Positions 10,593 to 20,264 of a stretch of 64,000 nucleotides of DNA are shown piece after piece. The notes under the pieces were generated by a model, which saw only the letters and a list, made by a program, of their open reading frames with translations, ran no database searches and was not told where the DNA came from. Made by a program: the position numbers and the translations under genes. This DNA comes from Bacteroidota bacterium. GTDB lineage: Bacteria > Bacteroidota > Bacteroidia > AKYH767-A > OLB10. Positions within the stretch are counted from its first letter, which is position 1; every line of letters starts with the position of its first letter. The stretch is from NCBI GenBank assembly GCA_019136655.1, contig JAGVTU010000026.1:1-64000 (forward strand). Reading direction: 5' to 3'.

Positions 10593-11223
10593 TAATTGTC
10601 AAGGTAACAACGCCAATTGCAAATCCTATCATTCCTGAGATAAAACCTTGCTTAATTCTCTGGTTACGCTTATGCTTTTGATATCCTGATATAAATCCTT
10701 CGCTGTTCTTAAATTGTGGGGCAATGTCAGGTGCATCAGGCAAGGCCGGGCTGCTGCGTCCTACTGCAATGGCATAAATTGCAGGTACAGGAATACCATA
10801 AAACGACAGAAGACTTCCGGCACCACCTACAGCTACTCCGCCTATCTCTGTAAAATTTACTCTCCTGTGCCATGTTTTACTGTGTTTGTTAAAATGATCG
10901 CGTCTGTGCAACATACCATATTGTTGTCCTTTAATGTAATCGCTTACCCATGCCACATTAGGATCTCCGGCAACAGTATCAGGATTGTAAATAATCTTCT
11001 CTGTTCCGTCAGCATGTTTTACTGAAAACACTTTGTAAACATCCAACTTTTTCACCCTGCTGCTGCCATTGTATTTTACATACCTAACCCAATCAGGGTC
11101 ATTGAGGTTATACATTTTCACGGTTTTTTGTTTTCCGTTTAATAGGCATAAAGTATCCTGTGCATCAGCATGCAGACCGATGAAAAATAAAAACAGAAAA
11201 ACAAGGCTTTTACGTAAAATCAT
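10579..11223 (-). CDS. Uncharacterised exported/membrane protein, coupled to UbiA-like gene
   Basis: A 214-residue protein with an N-terminal signal peptide (MILRKSLVFLFLFFIGLHADAQ). A hydrophilic region that looks like a small beta domain follows (residues about 22-115, rich in Lys/Tyr/Val). After it come a Gly/Ala-rich hydrophobic segment (about 125-155) and a final C-terminal transmembrane helix (GFISGMIGFAIGVVTLTII). I recognise no family. Its 3' end overlaps the start of the UbiA-like gene by 14 bases, so the two are probably made together. A TAGTTTTG box (11247-11240) sits about 16 bases upstream of the ATG. The overlap suggests a shared membrane process. Confidence 0.7.
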   Translation of the reverse strand: MILRKSLVFLFLFFIGLHADAQDTLCLLNGKQKTVKMYNLNDPDWVRYVKYNGSSRVKKLDVYKVFSVKHADGTEKIIYNPDTVAGDPNVAWVSDYIKGQQYGMLHRRDHFNKHSKTWHRRVNFTEIGGVAVGGAGSLLSFYGIPVPAIYAIAVGRSSPALPDAPDIAPQFKNSEGFISGYQKHKRNQRIKQGFISGMIGFAIGVVTLTIIENQ

Positions 11224-11239
11224 AAACTGTATTTAAAAT

Positions 11240-11247
11240 CAAAACTA
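11240..11247 (-). promoter_or_regulatory. -7 promoter element for the 11223 gene
   Basis: TAGTTTTG on the minus strand matches TAnnTTTG and lies 16 bases before the ATG. No TTG is seen at the expected upstream spacing, so only half of the signal is supported. Confidence 0.4.
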
Positions 11248-11339
11248 TAAAAAAACAACTAAAAGTATATACAGTTAAAAAATATTATGAACATATCTGA
11301 AATTTACAAAGGTTATGTTTCACGAAAATTACTAATTGC

Positions 11340-11347
11340 TATTTTTG
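11340..11347 (+). promoter_or_regulatory. -7 promoter element for gcvP
   Basis: TATTTTTG matches TAnnTTTG and lies 18 bases before the ATG at 11366. It falls inside the upstream extension that would be translated from the TTG at 11336, arguing that translation begins at 11366. The -33 region (TATGTTT) is a poor match. Confidence 0.5.
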
Positions 11348-11365
11348 CAGCAAATTCCAAAATAC

Positions 11366-14233
11366 ATGTTTTACTCTTTTGCCGACAGGCATAACGGACC
11401 TGATAACGCACAGGTTCAGCAGATGCTTAAAAAAGTTGGCGCCAAATCCATTAACGATTTAATTTCTAAAATCATTCCCGAAACCATCAGACTTGCCAAA
11501 CCACTGAACCTGCCTGCTGCACAGAGTGAGTTTGACTATCTGAATGAGTTGAAAGCCATTGCTTCGGAAAATTTGTTGTTTAAAAACTACATCGGTCTGG
11601 GATATTACAACACCATCGTTCCGGGTGTCATCAAGCGAAACATTTTTGAAAATCCGGGATGGTACACTGCCTATACTCCCTATCAGGCCGAAATTGCTCA
11701 GGGGCGTATGGAAGCACTGCTCAATTTTCAGACGATGGTTTGCGACCTCACCGGTATGGAACTTGCCAATGCTTCGCTGCTTGACGAAGGCACCGCTGCT
11801 GCCGAGGCAATGGGAATGTTTTTTCATACCCGTTCCAAAGAAGCCGTAAAAAATAATGTATGTCGCTTTTTTGTTTCGGAAAATTGTTTTCCGCAAACGA
11901 TAGATGTTCTGCGCACACGAAGCAAACCTCTGGGCATAGAACTTATTGTAGGAGATGAACAACTTTTCTCTCCTGATGAAACTTATTTTGGTGCATTGCT
12001 TCAGTATCCTGATGTGCATGGTGCAGTACTTGATTACAGAAATATTGTAAACATGTGTCATCGCCATGAGATAAAAGTTGTGGTTGCTGCCGACCTGTTA
12101 AGTTTAGCACTGCTTACTCCTCCCGGTGAATGGGGTGCCGATTGCGTTGTAGGTTCTACGCAACGTTTTGGTGTGCCTATGGGATATGGAGGACCTCATG
12201 CTGCATTCTTTGCAACAGGTGCTAATTTCAAAAGAGATATTCCCGGTCGTATTATCGGACTAAGTATAGATGCTGCCGGAAATCCTGCTCTGCGCATGGC
12301 ACTGCAAACACGCGAGCAACATATCAAAAGAGATAAGGCAACCAGCAACATTTGCACTGCACAGGTGCTGCTTGCCGTGATGGCATCCATGTATGCAGTA
12401 TATCATGGCAGTGAAGGCATAAAAGCAATTGCGTCCTCCATACATATCCGTACACATCAGCTGGCTGAGAGCCTCAGAAAAGCAGGTTTCAAACTGCTGA
12501 ACCAAACCTATTTCGACACACTGAGCATAGAAGTGGAAGATGCTGAAAGTGTAAAAGATCTTGCCGAAGCAAATAACATCAACTTCCGTTATACCGGAAA
12601 TATTGTAAGCATAAGTATTGACGAAACTGTTTCTGACAATGACATGAAAGATATTCTTCGTGTGTTTGCAGCTACTATTGGAAAAAAATCAATCGCTCAT
12701 CAAAGTGCTGAAAATGCACAGGCAATACCACAATCGCTGCAGCGAACATCACCTTATCTTACACATCCTGTATTCAACACACATCACAGCGAAACTGAAA
12801 TGCTTCGTTATATTAAGATGCTTGAGAACAAAGACCTTGCTCTTAATCACAGCATGATATCGCTTGGTTCGTGCACCATGAAACTCAATGCTACCAGTGA
12901 AATGGAGCCTCTGAGCTGGCCTGAGTTTGCCAACATGCATCCGTTTGCACCGTTGGAACAGGCACAGGGATATGCACAAATCATTACTGAGTTTGAAGGT
13001 TATTTAAAAGAGATAACAGGCTTTGCAGGAATATCACTTCAGCCTAACAGTGGTGCACAGGGTGAGTATGCAGGGCTGATGGTTATCAGAAAATATCAGG
13101 AAGACAAAGGTGAATCGCATCGCAACATTGTACTTATTCCACAGTCGGCACATGGCACCAACCCTGCAAGTGCAGTGATGGCTGGATTAAAAGTTGTGGT
13201 TGTGAAATGTGATGAAAACGGAAACATTGACATCAGCGACCTTCGCGAAAAAGCAGAAGCAAACCGCGACCAGTTGTCTTGTCTGATGGTTACGTACCCT
13301 TCTACACATGGTGTTTACGAAGAGGGAATCAAAGAAATCACTTCAATTATACATACCAATGGCGGTCAGGTTTATATGGATGGTGCCAACATGAATGCAC
13401 AGGTAGGACTTACCTGTCCTGCACTTATAGGTGCTGATGTTTGCCACCTCAATCTGCATAAAACTTTTGCCATACCGCATGGTGGTGGTGGCCCCGGCAT
13501 GGGACCTATTGGTGTAGCACAACACCTCGTTCCCTATTTGCCATCACATCCTCTTGTGAAAACAGGCGGAGCCAAAGGTGTTCATGCTGTATCGGCAGCA
13601 CCATGGGGCAGCGCATTAATTATTCTGATCAGCTACGGTTACATAAAAATGTTAGGTGCTGACGGTGTGAAACGTGCTACTGAAATGGCAATTCTGAATG
13701 CCAACTATATGAAAGCTTGTCTTGAAAATCATTATCCTATTCTCTATAAAGGCAAAAACGGATATTGTGCTCATGAAATGATTCTTGACTGTCGTGCATT
13801 TAAAACTTCAGCAGGCATTGAAGTAATTGATATTGCAAAGAGGTTAATGGATTATGGTTATCATGCACCAACTGTTGCATTTCCTGTAGCAGGAACACTG
13901 ATGGTAGAACCTACAGAAAGTGAATCGCTGCCTGAGTTAGATCGCTTCTGTCAGGCAATGATTTCCATACGCAATGAGATAAGCGAAATTGAAAAAGGCA
14001 ATGCATCACGCGAAGACAATGTATTAATCAACTCACCACATACTGCTGTTGAAGCAACTGCTGATGAATGGACACATAGCTATAGTCGTAAGAATGCAGT
14101 TTATCCTGCTGAGTGGGTTGCTCAAAACAAATTCTGGCCATCGGTTAAACGTGTTGACAATGCACATGGCGACAGAAATTTGATTTGTACCTGCCCTGAT
14201 ATTTCAACTTACGAATCAGAAGTGGTGATGTAA
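11366..14233 (+). CDS. gcvP: Glycine dehydrogenase (decarboxylating), glycine cleavage P-protein
   Basis: P-protein decarboxylates glycine with PLP and passes the aminomethyl group to lipoyl-H-protein, feeding one-carbon units to tetrahydrofolate. The 955-residue single-chain form (fused P1 and P2 halves) is normal for Bacteroidota. The N-terminal half begins FADRHNGPD and contains [14 protein letters not shown]. The C-terminal half contains [11 protein letters not shown] and the PLP-lysine at residue 699 in [17 protein letters not shown]. The open frame extends upstream to a TTG at 11336. I chose ATG 11366 because homologues begin close to FADRH and because a promoter -7 box (11340-11347) lies within that extension. 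gcvT and gcvH are not in the window, so the gene stands alone with its own terminator. Confidence 0.96.
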   Translation: MFYSFADRHNGPDNAQVQQMLKKVGAKSINDLISKIIPETIRLAKPLNLPAAQSEFDYLNELKAIASENLLFKNYIGLGYYNTIVPGVIKRNIFENPGWYTAYTPYQAEIAQGRMEALLNFQTMVCDLTGMELANASLLDEGTAAAEAMGMFFHTRSKEAVKNNVCRFFVSENCFPQTIDVLRTRSKPLGIELIVGDEQLFSPDETYFGALLQYPDVHGAVLDYRNIVNMCHRHEIKVVVAADLLSLALLTPPGEWGADCVVGSTQRFGVPMGYGGPHAAFFATGANFKRDIPGRIIGLSIDAAGNPALRMALQTREQHIKRDKATSNICTAQVLLAVMASMYAVYHGSEGIKAIASSIHIRTHQLAESLRKAGFKLLNQTYFDTLSIEVEDAESVKDLAEANNINFRYTGNIVSISIDETVSDNDMKDILRVFAATIGKKSIAHQSAENAQAIPQSLQRTSPYLTHPVFNTHHSETEMLRYIKMLENKDLALNHSMISLGSCTMKLNATSEMEPLSWPEFANMHPFAPLEQAQGYAQIITEFEGYLKEITGFAGISLQPNSGAQGEYAGLMVIRKYQEDKGESHRNIVLIPQSAHGTNPASAVMAGLKVVVVKCDENGNIDISDLREKAEANRDQLSCLMVTYPSTHGVYEEGIKEITSIIHTNGGQVYMDGANMNAQVGLTCPALIGADVCHLNLHKTFAIPHGGGGPGMGPIGVAQHLVPYLPSHPLVKTGGAKGVHAVSAAPWGSALIILISYGYIKMLGADGVKRATEMAILNANYMKACLENHYPILYKGKNGYCAHEMILDCRAFKTSAGIEVIDIAKRLMDYGYHAPTVAFPVAGTLMVEPTESESLPELDRFCQAMISIRNEISEIEKGNASREDNVLINSPHTAVEATADEWTHSYSRKNAVYPAEWVAQNKFWPSVKRVDNAHGDRNLICTCPDISTYESEVVM

Positions 14234-14253
14234 CACCATTGCGTCAGACATAA

Positions 14254-14288
14254 GAAAAAGGCTGCCTTTTTAAAGACAGCCTTTTTTA
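14254..14288. terminator. Bidirectional terminator between gcvP and nuoN
   Basis: A long hairpin (AAAAGGCTG...CTTT / AAAG...CAGCCTTTT, one internal mismatch) is flanked by A-rich sequence on the left and a T-run on the right. It can therefore stop transcripts from gcvP and from the complex I operon, which converge here. Confidence 0.85.
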
Positions 14289-14313
14289 TTTTTTTAAAAA
14301 TCTAATTTTTGAT

Positions 14314-15690
14314 TTATAACAACCCTGCTACAAACTGCGGCAAAATACCGAGTAGTAAACTCAAAATTCCACAGATGTAAAGTACTGTAAGATCTGATGG
14401 CTGACGGTAGTATGCAGTATTCTCTAGTTCAGGCTCCTGAAATGCAGCAATGATTACTTTAAAGTAAAAATAAACACCAATGAGCGAACTTAACACTGCA
14501 ATAAGCACAAGCCATGTAAGACCTCCGTTGAGCGTTGACACAAACATGTAATACTTACCAAAAAATCCGGCAACAGGAGGAATACCTGCCATACTCAGCA
14601 TACACAATGTAAGCATGATGGCTGCAAAAGGATTTTTTCTGAAAAGACCTTTCACTGATTTAATTTCTTCGCGACCTGTTACTTTATGCACCTGATACAA
14701 AACATTAAATACGCCTAAAGTGGATATGGCATAAGCCAGCAGGTAAAACATTAATGCGCTTCTTGAAGTTCCTCCCGGAGATGCCAGTGCCATCAGCATA
14801 TAACCGGCATGTGCAATACTTGAATATGCAAGCATACGCTTAAGACTTTTCTGATATACCGCTGTGATGTTTCCAAGCAGCATGGTCACTGCCGACATGA
14901 TTGCAAAAACAGGAATCCAGAATTCATATACCGGAGCAAAACAGTAAATAAACAAACGATATAACGCTGCAAAAGCCGCCATCTTCACCACACTCAGCAT
15001 GTAGGTAGTTACCAGCGTTGGCGAACCATCATACACATCGGGTGCCCAGAAATGGAATGGCACTGCTGAAACTTTAAACGTTAGACCCGTAAGTATCATC
15101 AGTATTCCAGCATAAAAATACATTGGCAGACTTCCGTTGTGTTGCTGCACATAAGCAGAAATTTCCTGAAGATTGAAACTGGAAGTGGCACCATAAATTA
15201 AGGCTATACCAAACAACAAAAATCCTGTGGCAAAAGAGCCAATCATAAAATATTTCAATGATGCTTCGTTGCTGAATAAATTTCCTTTGTCGCTGCCGGC
15301 AAGAATATAAAGTGCTATGGAAAGAATTTCAAGGCCAAGAAAAAGTATAGTCAGGTCAGAGAAATTGGTCATCATCACTCCGCCTGTAAGCGAAAACAAA
15401 ATAAGTGCATAATGCTCGCTGGCACTGCTGTGGCTGCTGAAAAAATCTTTCGACATCAGGAACCACAGAAAAGTTATACCTATGAGCATGGTTGTGAATA
15501 CGACTGCATAATTATCAGTCAATACCATCTGGTTGAAATAAGTTGCATACTGACCCCAGTCGTAAACCGAAAATACAAGTGCTATCAGCAATCCAAGCAA
15601 CGACAGTCCGAATAATGCTTTCTTAAGTTTAAAAACATCAGACATCATCGCGGCAATGCCTGTAACTGAAAGTATGACGATGGTGTTCAA
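14314..15690 (-). CDS. nuoN: NADH-quinone oxidoreductase subunit N
   Basis: One of three antiporter-like proton-pumping subunits of complex I, in the inner membrane. The 458-residue protein has about 14 helices. Charged in-membrane residues of the family are present: the Glu in FLGLEILSIALYIL, the Lys in SLKYFMIGSFATG, the Lys/His pair in FKVSAVPFHFWAPDVYDG, and the Lys in KSLKRMLAYSSIAHAGYML. It is the last gene of the operon, 27 bases after nuoM, and is followed by the shared hairpin terminator. The chain is slightly shorter at the N-terminus than the longest homologues but starts with a plausible first helix. Confidence 0.96.
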   Translation of the reverse strand: MNTIVILSVTGIAAMMSDVFKLKKALFGLSLLGLLIALVFSVYDWGQYATYFNQMVLTDNYAVVFTTMLIGITFLWFLMSKDFFSSHSSASEHYALILFSLTGGVMMTNFSDLTILFLGLEILSIALYILAGSDKGNLFSNEASLKYFMIGSFATGFLLFGIALIYGATSSFNLQEISAYVQQHNGSLPMYFYAGILMILTGLTFKVSAVPFHFWAPDVYDGSPTLVTTYMLSVVKMAAFAALYRLFIYCFAPVYEFWIPVFAIMSAVTMLLGNITAVYQKSLKRMLAYSSIAHAGYMLMALASPGGTSRSALMFYLLAYAISTLGVFNVLYQVHKVTGREEIKSVKGLFRKNPFAAIMLTLCMLSMAGIPPVAGFFGKYYMFVSTLNGGLTWLVLIAVLSSLIGVYFYFKVIIAAFQEPELENTAYYRQPSDLTVLYICGILSLLLGILPQFVAGLL

Positions 15691-15717
15691 GTCTTTTTTA
15701 TTTTATAATTTAATTTT

Positions 15718-17175
15718 TTACTGTGCATTAATTAAACTAAGCAATGCTTTTACACTTGGTGATGCTGTATCCAACAATACTGAAGGAAAAATTCCCATCA
15801 GAACAACCAACGCTGCAACAGACACCAATACTGTTTTTTCTGAAATGGTAAGCGGACTGAAATCGCTGTCGCTTAAGTGACGGCTTCCCAACATAATTGC
15901 CTGATAGCTGCGGAACATATAAACTGCTCCGAGAATGACAGACAAAGCTGCAAAAAATGCCATCCATTTGTGATACATATAAATTCCGGTAAGCAGCAGA
16001 AACTCTCCAACAAAACCATTTGTAAGCGGAAGTGCAACTGTACCCAACAGGATAATCATAAATGATACAGCAAAAAATTTCTGATTATTTGCAATACCAC
16101 CCAACTCTGACAGGTTACGGGTTTTCAATCGCGTCATCAGAATGTCTGCAATAAAGAATAATCCAACTGCATTCACACCGTGGCTCAGCATCTGAAACAC
16201 TGCACCTTCGGTAGCTTCGCTGTTCAGTGTAAACACACCTGCTGATATCAGACCAACGTGAGCAATAGATGCATAAGCTATCAATCGTTTGAAATCTTTT
16301 TGTACAATGGCAATGCAGGAAGCATACACCACTCCTGCCACACAAAATGCCATAATCATAAATCCATACTCATTGACTGCAGCGGGTACGGTTGGCAACA
16401 GCCAGCGCAGTAAACCATAAATACCCATCTTCAGCATGATTCCTGAAAGCAACATGGTTCCGGGAGTGGGCGCATCCACATAGGTATCGGGTTGCCATGA
16501 GTGCAGAGGGAAAATCGGAATCTTTACTGCAAAAGCAAAGAACATTGTCCATAATACAAATGCCTGCTGCGAGCCTGAAAGTTTTAACTGATAGAATGCA
16601 TCAATGTCGAATGTATGTGTATCGGGTGTCTGAAGATAGAGGTAAATCAAACTTACCAGCATCAGCAAACTTCCTGTTAATGTATAGATAAAAAATTTCA
16701 GTGTGATGCGTACCCTGTCTTTTCCTCCCCACAATAAGCAGATAAAATATATAGGAATAAGAGCTAGTTCCCAGAAGATATAAAACAGAAATCCATCTAA
16801 TGCAACAAACACACCGAGCAACGCAAACTGCATCAGCAGGATGAGTGTGTAAAATGCTTTGGGATTTTCAATTCTTCTTCCGAATGATGAAAGTATTATC
16901 AGCGGTGTAAGTACGTTGGTAAGCATAATCAGCAACAGGCTGATGCCATCCATTCCAATTTTAAAACTGATGCCTAAAGAAGGAATCCATGCATAACTCA
17001 TCACCTGCTGCATTCCGTTTGCAGGAACAAATCCCATAAACAGATATACAGAAAGCAATAAACCTGCCAACGACAATGCAAATGCTGTTTTGCCGGCAGC
17101 CTCCTTAGCAGGAAGCAGCGATAACACCATACTCACCAATGGCCAAAGCAGTACTATCAAAAGTGTGTTATTCAT
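15718..17175 (-). CDS. nuoM: NADH-quinone oxidoreductase subunit M
   Basis: Proton-pumping membrane-arm subunit, 485 residues and about 14 helices. Key residues visible are the Glu in YIFWELALIPIYFI, the Lys in AVKIPIFPLHSWQPDTYVDAP and the Lys in KDFKRLIAYASIAHVGLIS, which form the central charged axis of the antiporter fold. The start codon overlaps the nuoL stop by one base (TAATG at 17175), a typical coupling junction within the operon. Confidence 0.97.
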   Translation of the reverse strand: MNNTLLIVLLWPLVSMVLSLLPAKEAAGKTAFALSLAGLLLSVYLFMGFVPANGMQQVMSYAWIPSLGISFKIGMDGISLLLIMLTNVLTPLIILSSFGRRIENPKAFYTLILLMQFALLGVFVALDGFLFYIFWELALIPIYFICLLWGGKDRVRITLKFFIYTLTGSLLMLVSLIYLYLQTPDTHTFDIDAFYQLKLSGSQQAFVLWTMFFAFAVKIPIFPLHSWQPDTYVDAPTPGTMLLSGIMLKMGIYGLLRWLLPTVPAAVNEYGFMIMAFCVAGVVYASCIAIVQKDFKRLIAYASIAHVGLISAGVFTLNSEATEGAVFQMLSHGVNAVGLFFIADILMTRLKTRNLSELGGIANNQKFFAVSFMIILLGTVALPLTNGFVGEFLLLTGIYMYHKWMAFFAALSVILGAVYMFRSYQAIMLGSRHLSDSDFSPLTISEKTVLVSVAALVVLMGIFPSVLLDTASPSVKALLSLINAQ

Positions 17176-19073
17176 TACAGCAATAGTTTAAATGCAAACA
17201 GGTAAATTACTCCAATAACCATGACGACTAAGTAAATACCAAGGCGACCGGTTTGCAACATCCGTGCTGCTGATGCTGTTAAATTGGTCACCTTAGGAAT
17301 TCCATTCACTATACCGTCAATAATATTAATATCAAAAATTTTATAAAACATTTCAGAGATGGCATCCAGTGGTTTTCTTATCACTGCATCATAAATTTCA
17401 TCCACATAATATTTGTTGGCCAAAACTTTTTGAAATGATTTTGTTTCCGAATCTTCTTCAGGAACCACCTTGTCGGCAACATACATTTTGCGTGTGAAAT
17501 AATACACAGCAGCCAGTGCTACAATGGTTCCGATAAGCAATGAGAAATCAAATGTATGAGAGAGAATAAATTCTTTAGGTGAATAAATCACAGGAGCAAC
17601 AAACTCATTGAATACATGATGTACTCCGAGTTTTTCACTCATCCAGTGTGGCATACCCATAAAGCCACCAATTACTGAAAGTATTGCCAGCACCATCAAA
17701 GGCGCTGTCATCACTGACGGTGATTCATGCAGATGCTCCTGCTGATGATGTGTTCCTCTGAAATCGCCATGGAAAGTCAGCCAGTATAAACGGAACATAT
17801 AAACAGCTGTGAGCAATGAAGTAAAAGCCATGACTACAAACATTAACGGAGAATGTACCCATGTAGCTGCCAGAATTTCATCTTTTGAAAAGAATCCGGA
17901 GAAGAGAGGAATACCGCTTATGGCAAGTACACCCATCAGGAATGTAATATGTGTAACCGGTAAATATTTTTTTAGTCCACCCATTCTGCGAATATCCTGC
18001 TCGCCACCCATAGCATGTATCACACTGCCTGCACACAGGAAGAGCAGCGCTTTAAAAAATGCATGTGTAACTACGTGAAACAATCCGGTAGTGTAAGCAC
18101 CGACACCAAGAGCTACAAACATAAACCCCAGCTGACTGACGGTAGAATATGCAAGTACTTTCTTAATATCATTTTGTTTCAGTCCAATGGTAGCGGCCAT
18201 CAAAGCAGTAATCATTCCTATAAAAGCAACTACCTCACCTGAGAAAGGTGATAACATGTATAGCACATTACTTCTGATAACCATATACACTCCGGCAGTA
18301 ACCATGGTTGCAGCGTGAATAAGTGCTGATACCGGTGTAGGACCTGCCATGGCATCAGGCAACCAGGTGTACAACGGAATTTGTGCACTCTTGCCTACAG
18401 CGCCAACAAACAGCAACAAGGTGATGGCTGTGATGGTTGGATCGCCTTTGGGATAATTTTTAGCTGCTTCAAAAACTTCTTTGTAATCAAGTGACGAGAA
18501 TGTCTGATATATAAGAAACATTCCGAGTAAAAATCCGAAGTCGCCAATACGGTTCATCACAAAAGCTTTGCGGCCTGCATTGTTATAATCGGTGTTTTTG
18601 AACCAGAAACCAATCAGCAGATATGAGCACAATCCAACTCCTTCCCATCCTGCAAACATCACCACATAATTACTTCCCATAACGAGCAGCAACATAAAAA
18701 ACACAAACAGGTTGAGGTATGACATGAACCTTGGATAATCCTCATCGTGCTGCATGTAGCCAATGGAGTAAACATGAATCAGAAAACCTACTCCTGTAAT
18801 CACCAACAGCATAACTGCTGTGAGATGATCAACCATAAACGACAGTCCAAGATGCAAACCTCCTGCATTGATCCATGGAAACAATTCTGTGCTATATGAA
18901 TCTGCACCTTTAATAAATGAAAGAAAAAGATAAAACGATATAATAAAAGAACTGAGTACAGTAGTGTTGCTGATTATCCCCACCATACCCTTTGGAAGTT
19001 TTTTATTTAAAACTCCTATCAGAATAAAACCGGCTAACGGCAAAAGTGGAATGAGTGAAATAATCAAATCCAT
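17175..19073 (-). CDS. nuoL: NADH-quinone oxidoreductase subunit L
   Basis: The distal proton-pumping subunit of complex I, 632 residues. The antiporter core is shown by MFAGWEGVGLCSYLLIGFW, KSAQIPLYTWLPDAMAGPTP, SALIHAATMVTAGVYM and the Lys-rich IKKVLAYSTVSQLGFMF. The C-terminal extension (about residues 480-632) includes a hydrophilic stretch (DKVVPEEDSETKSFQKV) and a final hydrophobic helix. These correspond to the long lateral helix HL and its anchor that brace the membrane arm. It lies four bases after nuoK. Confidence 0.97.
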   Translation of the reverse strand: MDLIISLIPLLPLAGFILIGVLNKKLPKGMVGIISNTTVLSSFIISFYLFLSFIKGADSYSTELFPWINAGGLHLGLSFMVDHLTAVMLLVITGVGFLIHVYSIGYMQHDEDYPRFMSYLNLFVFFMLLLVMGSNYVVMFAGWEGVGLCSYLLIGFWFKNTDYNNAGRKAFVMNRIGDFGFLLGMFLIYQTFSSLDYKEVFEAAKNYPKGDPTITAITLLLFVGAVGKSAQIPLYTWLPDAMAGPTPVSALIHAATMVTAGVYMVIRSNVLYMLSPFSGEVVAFIGMITALMAATIGLKQNDIKKVLAYSTVSQLGFMFVALGVGAYTTGLFHVVTHAFFKALLFLCAGSVIHAMGGEQDIRRMGGLKKYLPVTHITFLMGVLAISGIPLFSGFFSKDEILAATWVHSPLMFVVMAFTSLLTAVYMFRLYWLTFHGDFRGTHHQQEHLHESPSVMTAPLMVLAILSVIGGFMGMPHWMSEKLGVHHVFNEFVAPVIYSPKEFILSHTFDFSLLIGTIVALAAVYYFTRKMYVADKVVPEEDSETKSFQKVLANKYYVDEIYDAVIRKPLDAISEMFYKIFDINIIDGIVNGIPKVTNLTASAARMLQTGRLGIYLVVMVIGVIYLFAFKLLL

Positions 19074-19077
19074 CGTC

Positions 19078-19386
19078 TTATTCTTTTAACTTGTTAAAGA
19101 AATCTATATCTACCGATTTGGCATTGCGATATATCATTACCAGTATGGCCAAACCTACTGCTACTTCTGCAGCAGCAACAGCCATGATAAAAAATACAAA
19201 TATCTGTCCTGACGGATCATTATGCTGATTACTGAAAGAAGTAAGCAATAAATTCACCGAGTTCAGCATAAGTTCAATACACATAAATATAACGATGGCA
19301 TTTCTGCGGAACAACACACCTGCCACGCCAATACAAAACAGTACGGCTGAAAGCAGGAGGTAGTGGTCAATGTTTATTGCTGCCAT
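19078..19386 (-). CDS. nuoK: NADH-quinone oxidoreductase subunit K
   Basis: Small three-helix membrane subunit (102 residues) next to the quinone-coupled proton path. The two conserved in-membrane glutamates are present in [15 protein letters not shown] and [17 protein letters not shown]. It is separated from nuoJ by two bases and from nuoL by four. Confidence 0.97.
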   Translation of the reverse strand: MAAINIDHYLLLSAVLFCIGVAGVLFRRNAIVIFMCIELMLNSVNLLLTSFSNQHNDPSGQIFVFFIMAVAAAEVAVGLAILVMIYRNAKSVDIDFFNKLKE

Positions 19387-19388
19387 TG

Positions 19389-19880
19389 TTATTTAATTTC
19401 TTTTTTACCAAGCATAACTGCACCAACTATTGCCGTAAGAAAAAGTACTGAAACCATTTCGAACGGCAGCATATATTTATTGTAAAGTACACTTCCTAAA
19501 GTTTCAACCAAACCGATTTCTGAATGCTGATTGATTGCTGCAGCATCTACACCCTTCATGGCACTTACAACTACAATCATCAACAAACCACCGGATATAA
19601 CTGCTGCAAATTTTGCTACAATACTTTTGTTGGGTTCTACTTCTTTATTAAGGTTGAGCATCATAATGATAAAAAGGAATAATACCATAATGGCTCCTGC
19701 ATAAACAATGAGGTGTACTGCTGCAAGAAATTGTGCATTCAGTAAAATATAATGACCAAACAAAGTGAAAAAGAAGAATATCAGATACAACACACTATAA
19801 ACAGGCTTTCGGTTAAATACCGTCATTAAAGCGCTGGCAACTGAGAGGGCAGATAGTATGTAAAATGCGTACTGACTCAC
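19389..19880 (-). CDS. nuoJ: NADH-quinone oxidoreductase subunit J
   Basis: A 163-residue membrane subunit with five hydrophobic helices. The family segment with a pi-bulge region is recognisable as [20 protein letters not shown], and the C-terminus ([15 protein letters not shown]) is typical. Unlike the rest of the operon it is not tightly joined to the upstream gene. About 60 bases separate its start from the inserted lipoprotein gene at 19941-20264. Confidence 0.96.
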   Translation of the reverse strand: MSQYAFYILSALSVASALMTVFNRKPVYSVLYLIFFFFTLFGHYILLNAQFLAAVHLIVYAGAIMVLFLFIIMMLNLNKEVEPNKSIVAKFAAVISGGLLMIVVVSAMKGVDAAAINQHSEIGLVETLGSVLYNKYMLPFEMVSVLFLTAIVGAVMLGKKEIK

Positions 19881-19940
19881 GATAGTTTAGAAGTGTAAAA
19901 CCGGTGCGAAATTATATTTTTATTCCTAATTTAATAATGC

Positions 19941-20264
19941 TTATTCGTTTGTTTTTTCAGGGCAAACATAAATATCGGTAACAGCAACATGTACTTTATG
20001 CTGAGGGTAATACAGGCTGTTGGATTCATATTCATATTTTTCCTCTTTAAATTTATCATCTTTAAACTCAGCTTCTTTATCACATTTAGTAAATGTCTGA
20101 ACTGTATCTGCTGGAATGAGATAGGGGCTGAGGGCAGTATCTGTGTAAGTGCACAATTCCGAACGAATGATATAACAGTCTCTGCAAACATCCTTATCGC
20201 ACGATTGCAACAATGCAGCAGCAACAATTGTCAAAGGCAGTAATATTTGTTTTATTCCGGTCAC
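19941..20264 (-). CDS. Uncharacterised Cys-rich lipoprotein inserted in the nuo operon
   Basis: A 107-residue protein read from a GTG that directly follows the nuoI stop (TAAGTG). It has a signal peptide with a lipobox (IVAAALLQSC), so the mature protein would be lipid-anchored from Cys22. The mature part is short, hydrophilic and rich in Cys and acidic/Lys residues. It has a CxxC (CRDC), further cysteines in SELCTY, FTKCDK and DIYVCPE, and a charged stretch (EFKDDKFKEEKYEYES). Six or seven cysteines in 86 residues could form disulphides or bind a metal. Complex I operons do not normally carry a gene here between nuoI and nuoJ. I recognise no family. Zero-base spacing to nuoI implies co-translation. 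It could be a periplasm-side accessory factor or an unrelated passenger. Confidence 0.75.
   Translation of the reverse strand: MTGIKQILLPLTIVAAALLQSCDKDVCRDCYIIRSELCTYTDTALSPYLIPADTVQTFTKCDKEAEFKDDKFKEEKYEYESNSLYYPQHKVHVAVTDIYVCPEKTNE

Noticed and set aside
11459-12067. 202-residue frame antisense to gcvP
   Set aside because: Shadow of the conserved gcvP coding sequence; no independent start signal or recognisable domain.
19931-20227. 98-residue frame in the lipoprotein region
   Set aside because: It is an alternative frame of the lipoprotein gene; only the 19941-20264 frame has a lipobox and a start joined to the nuoI stop.
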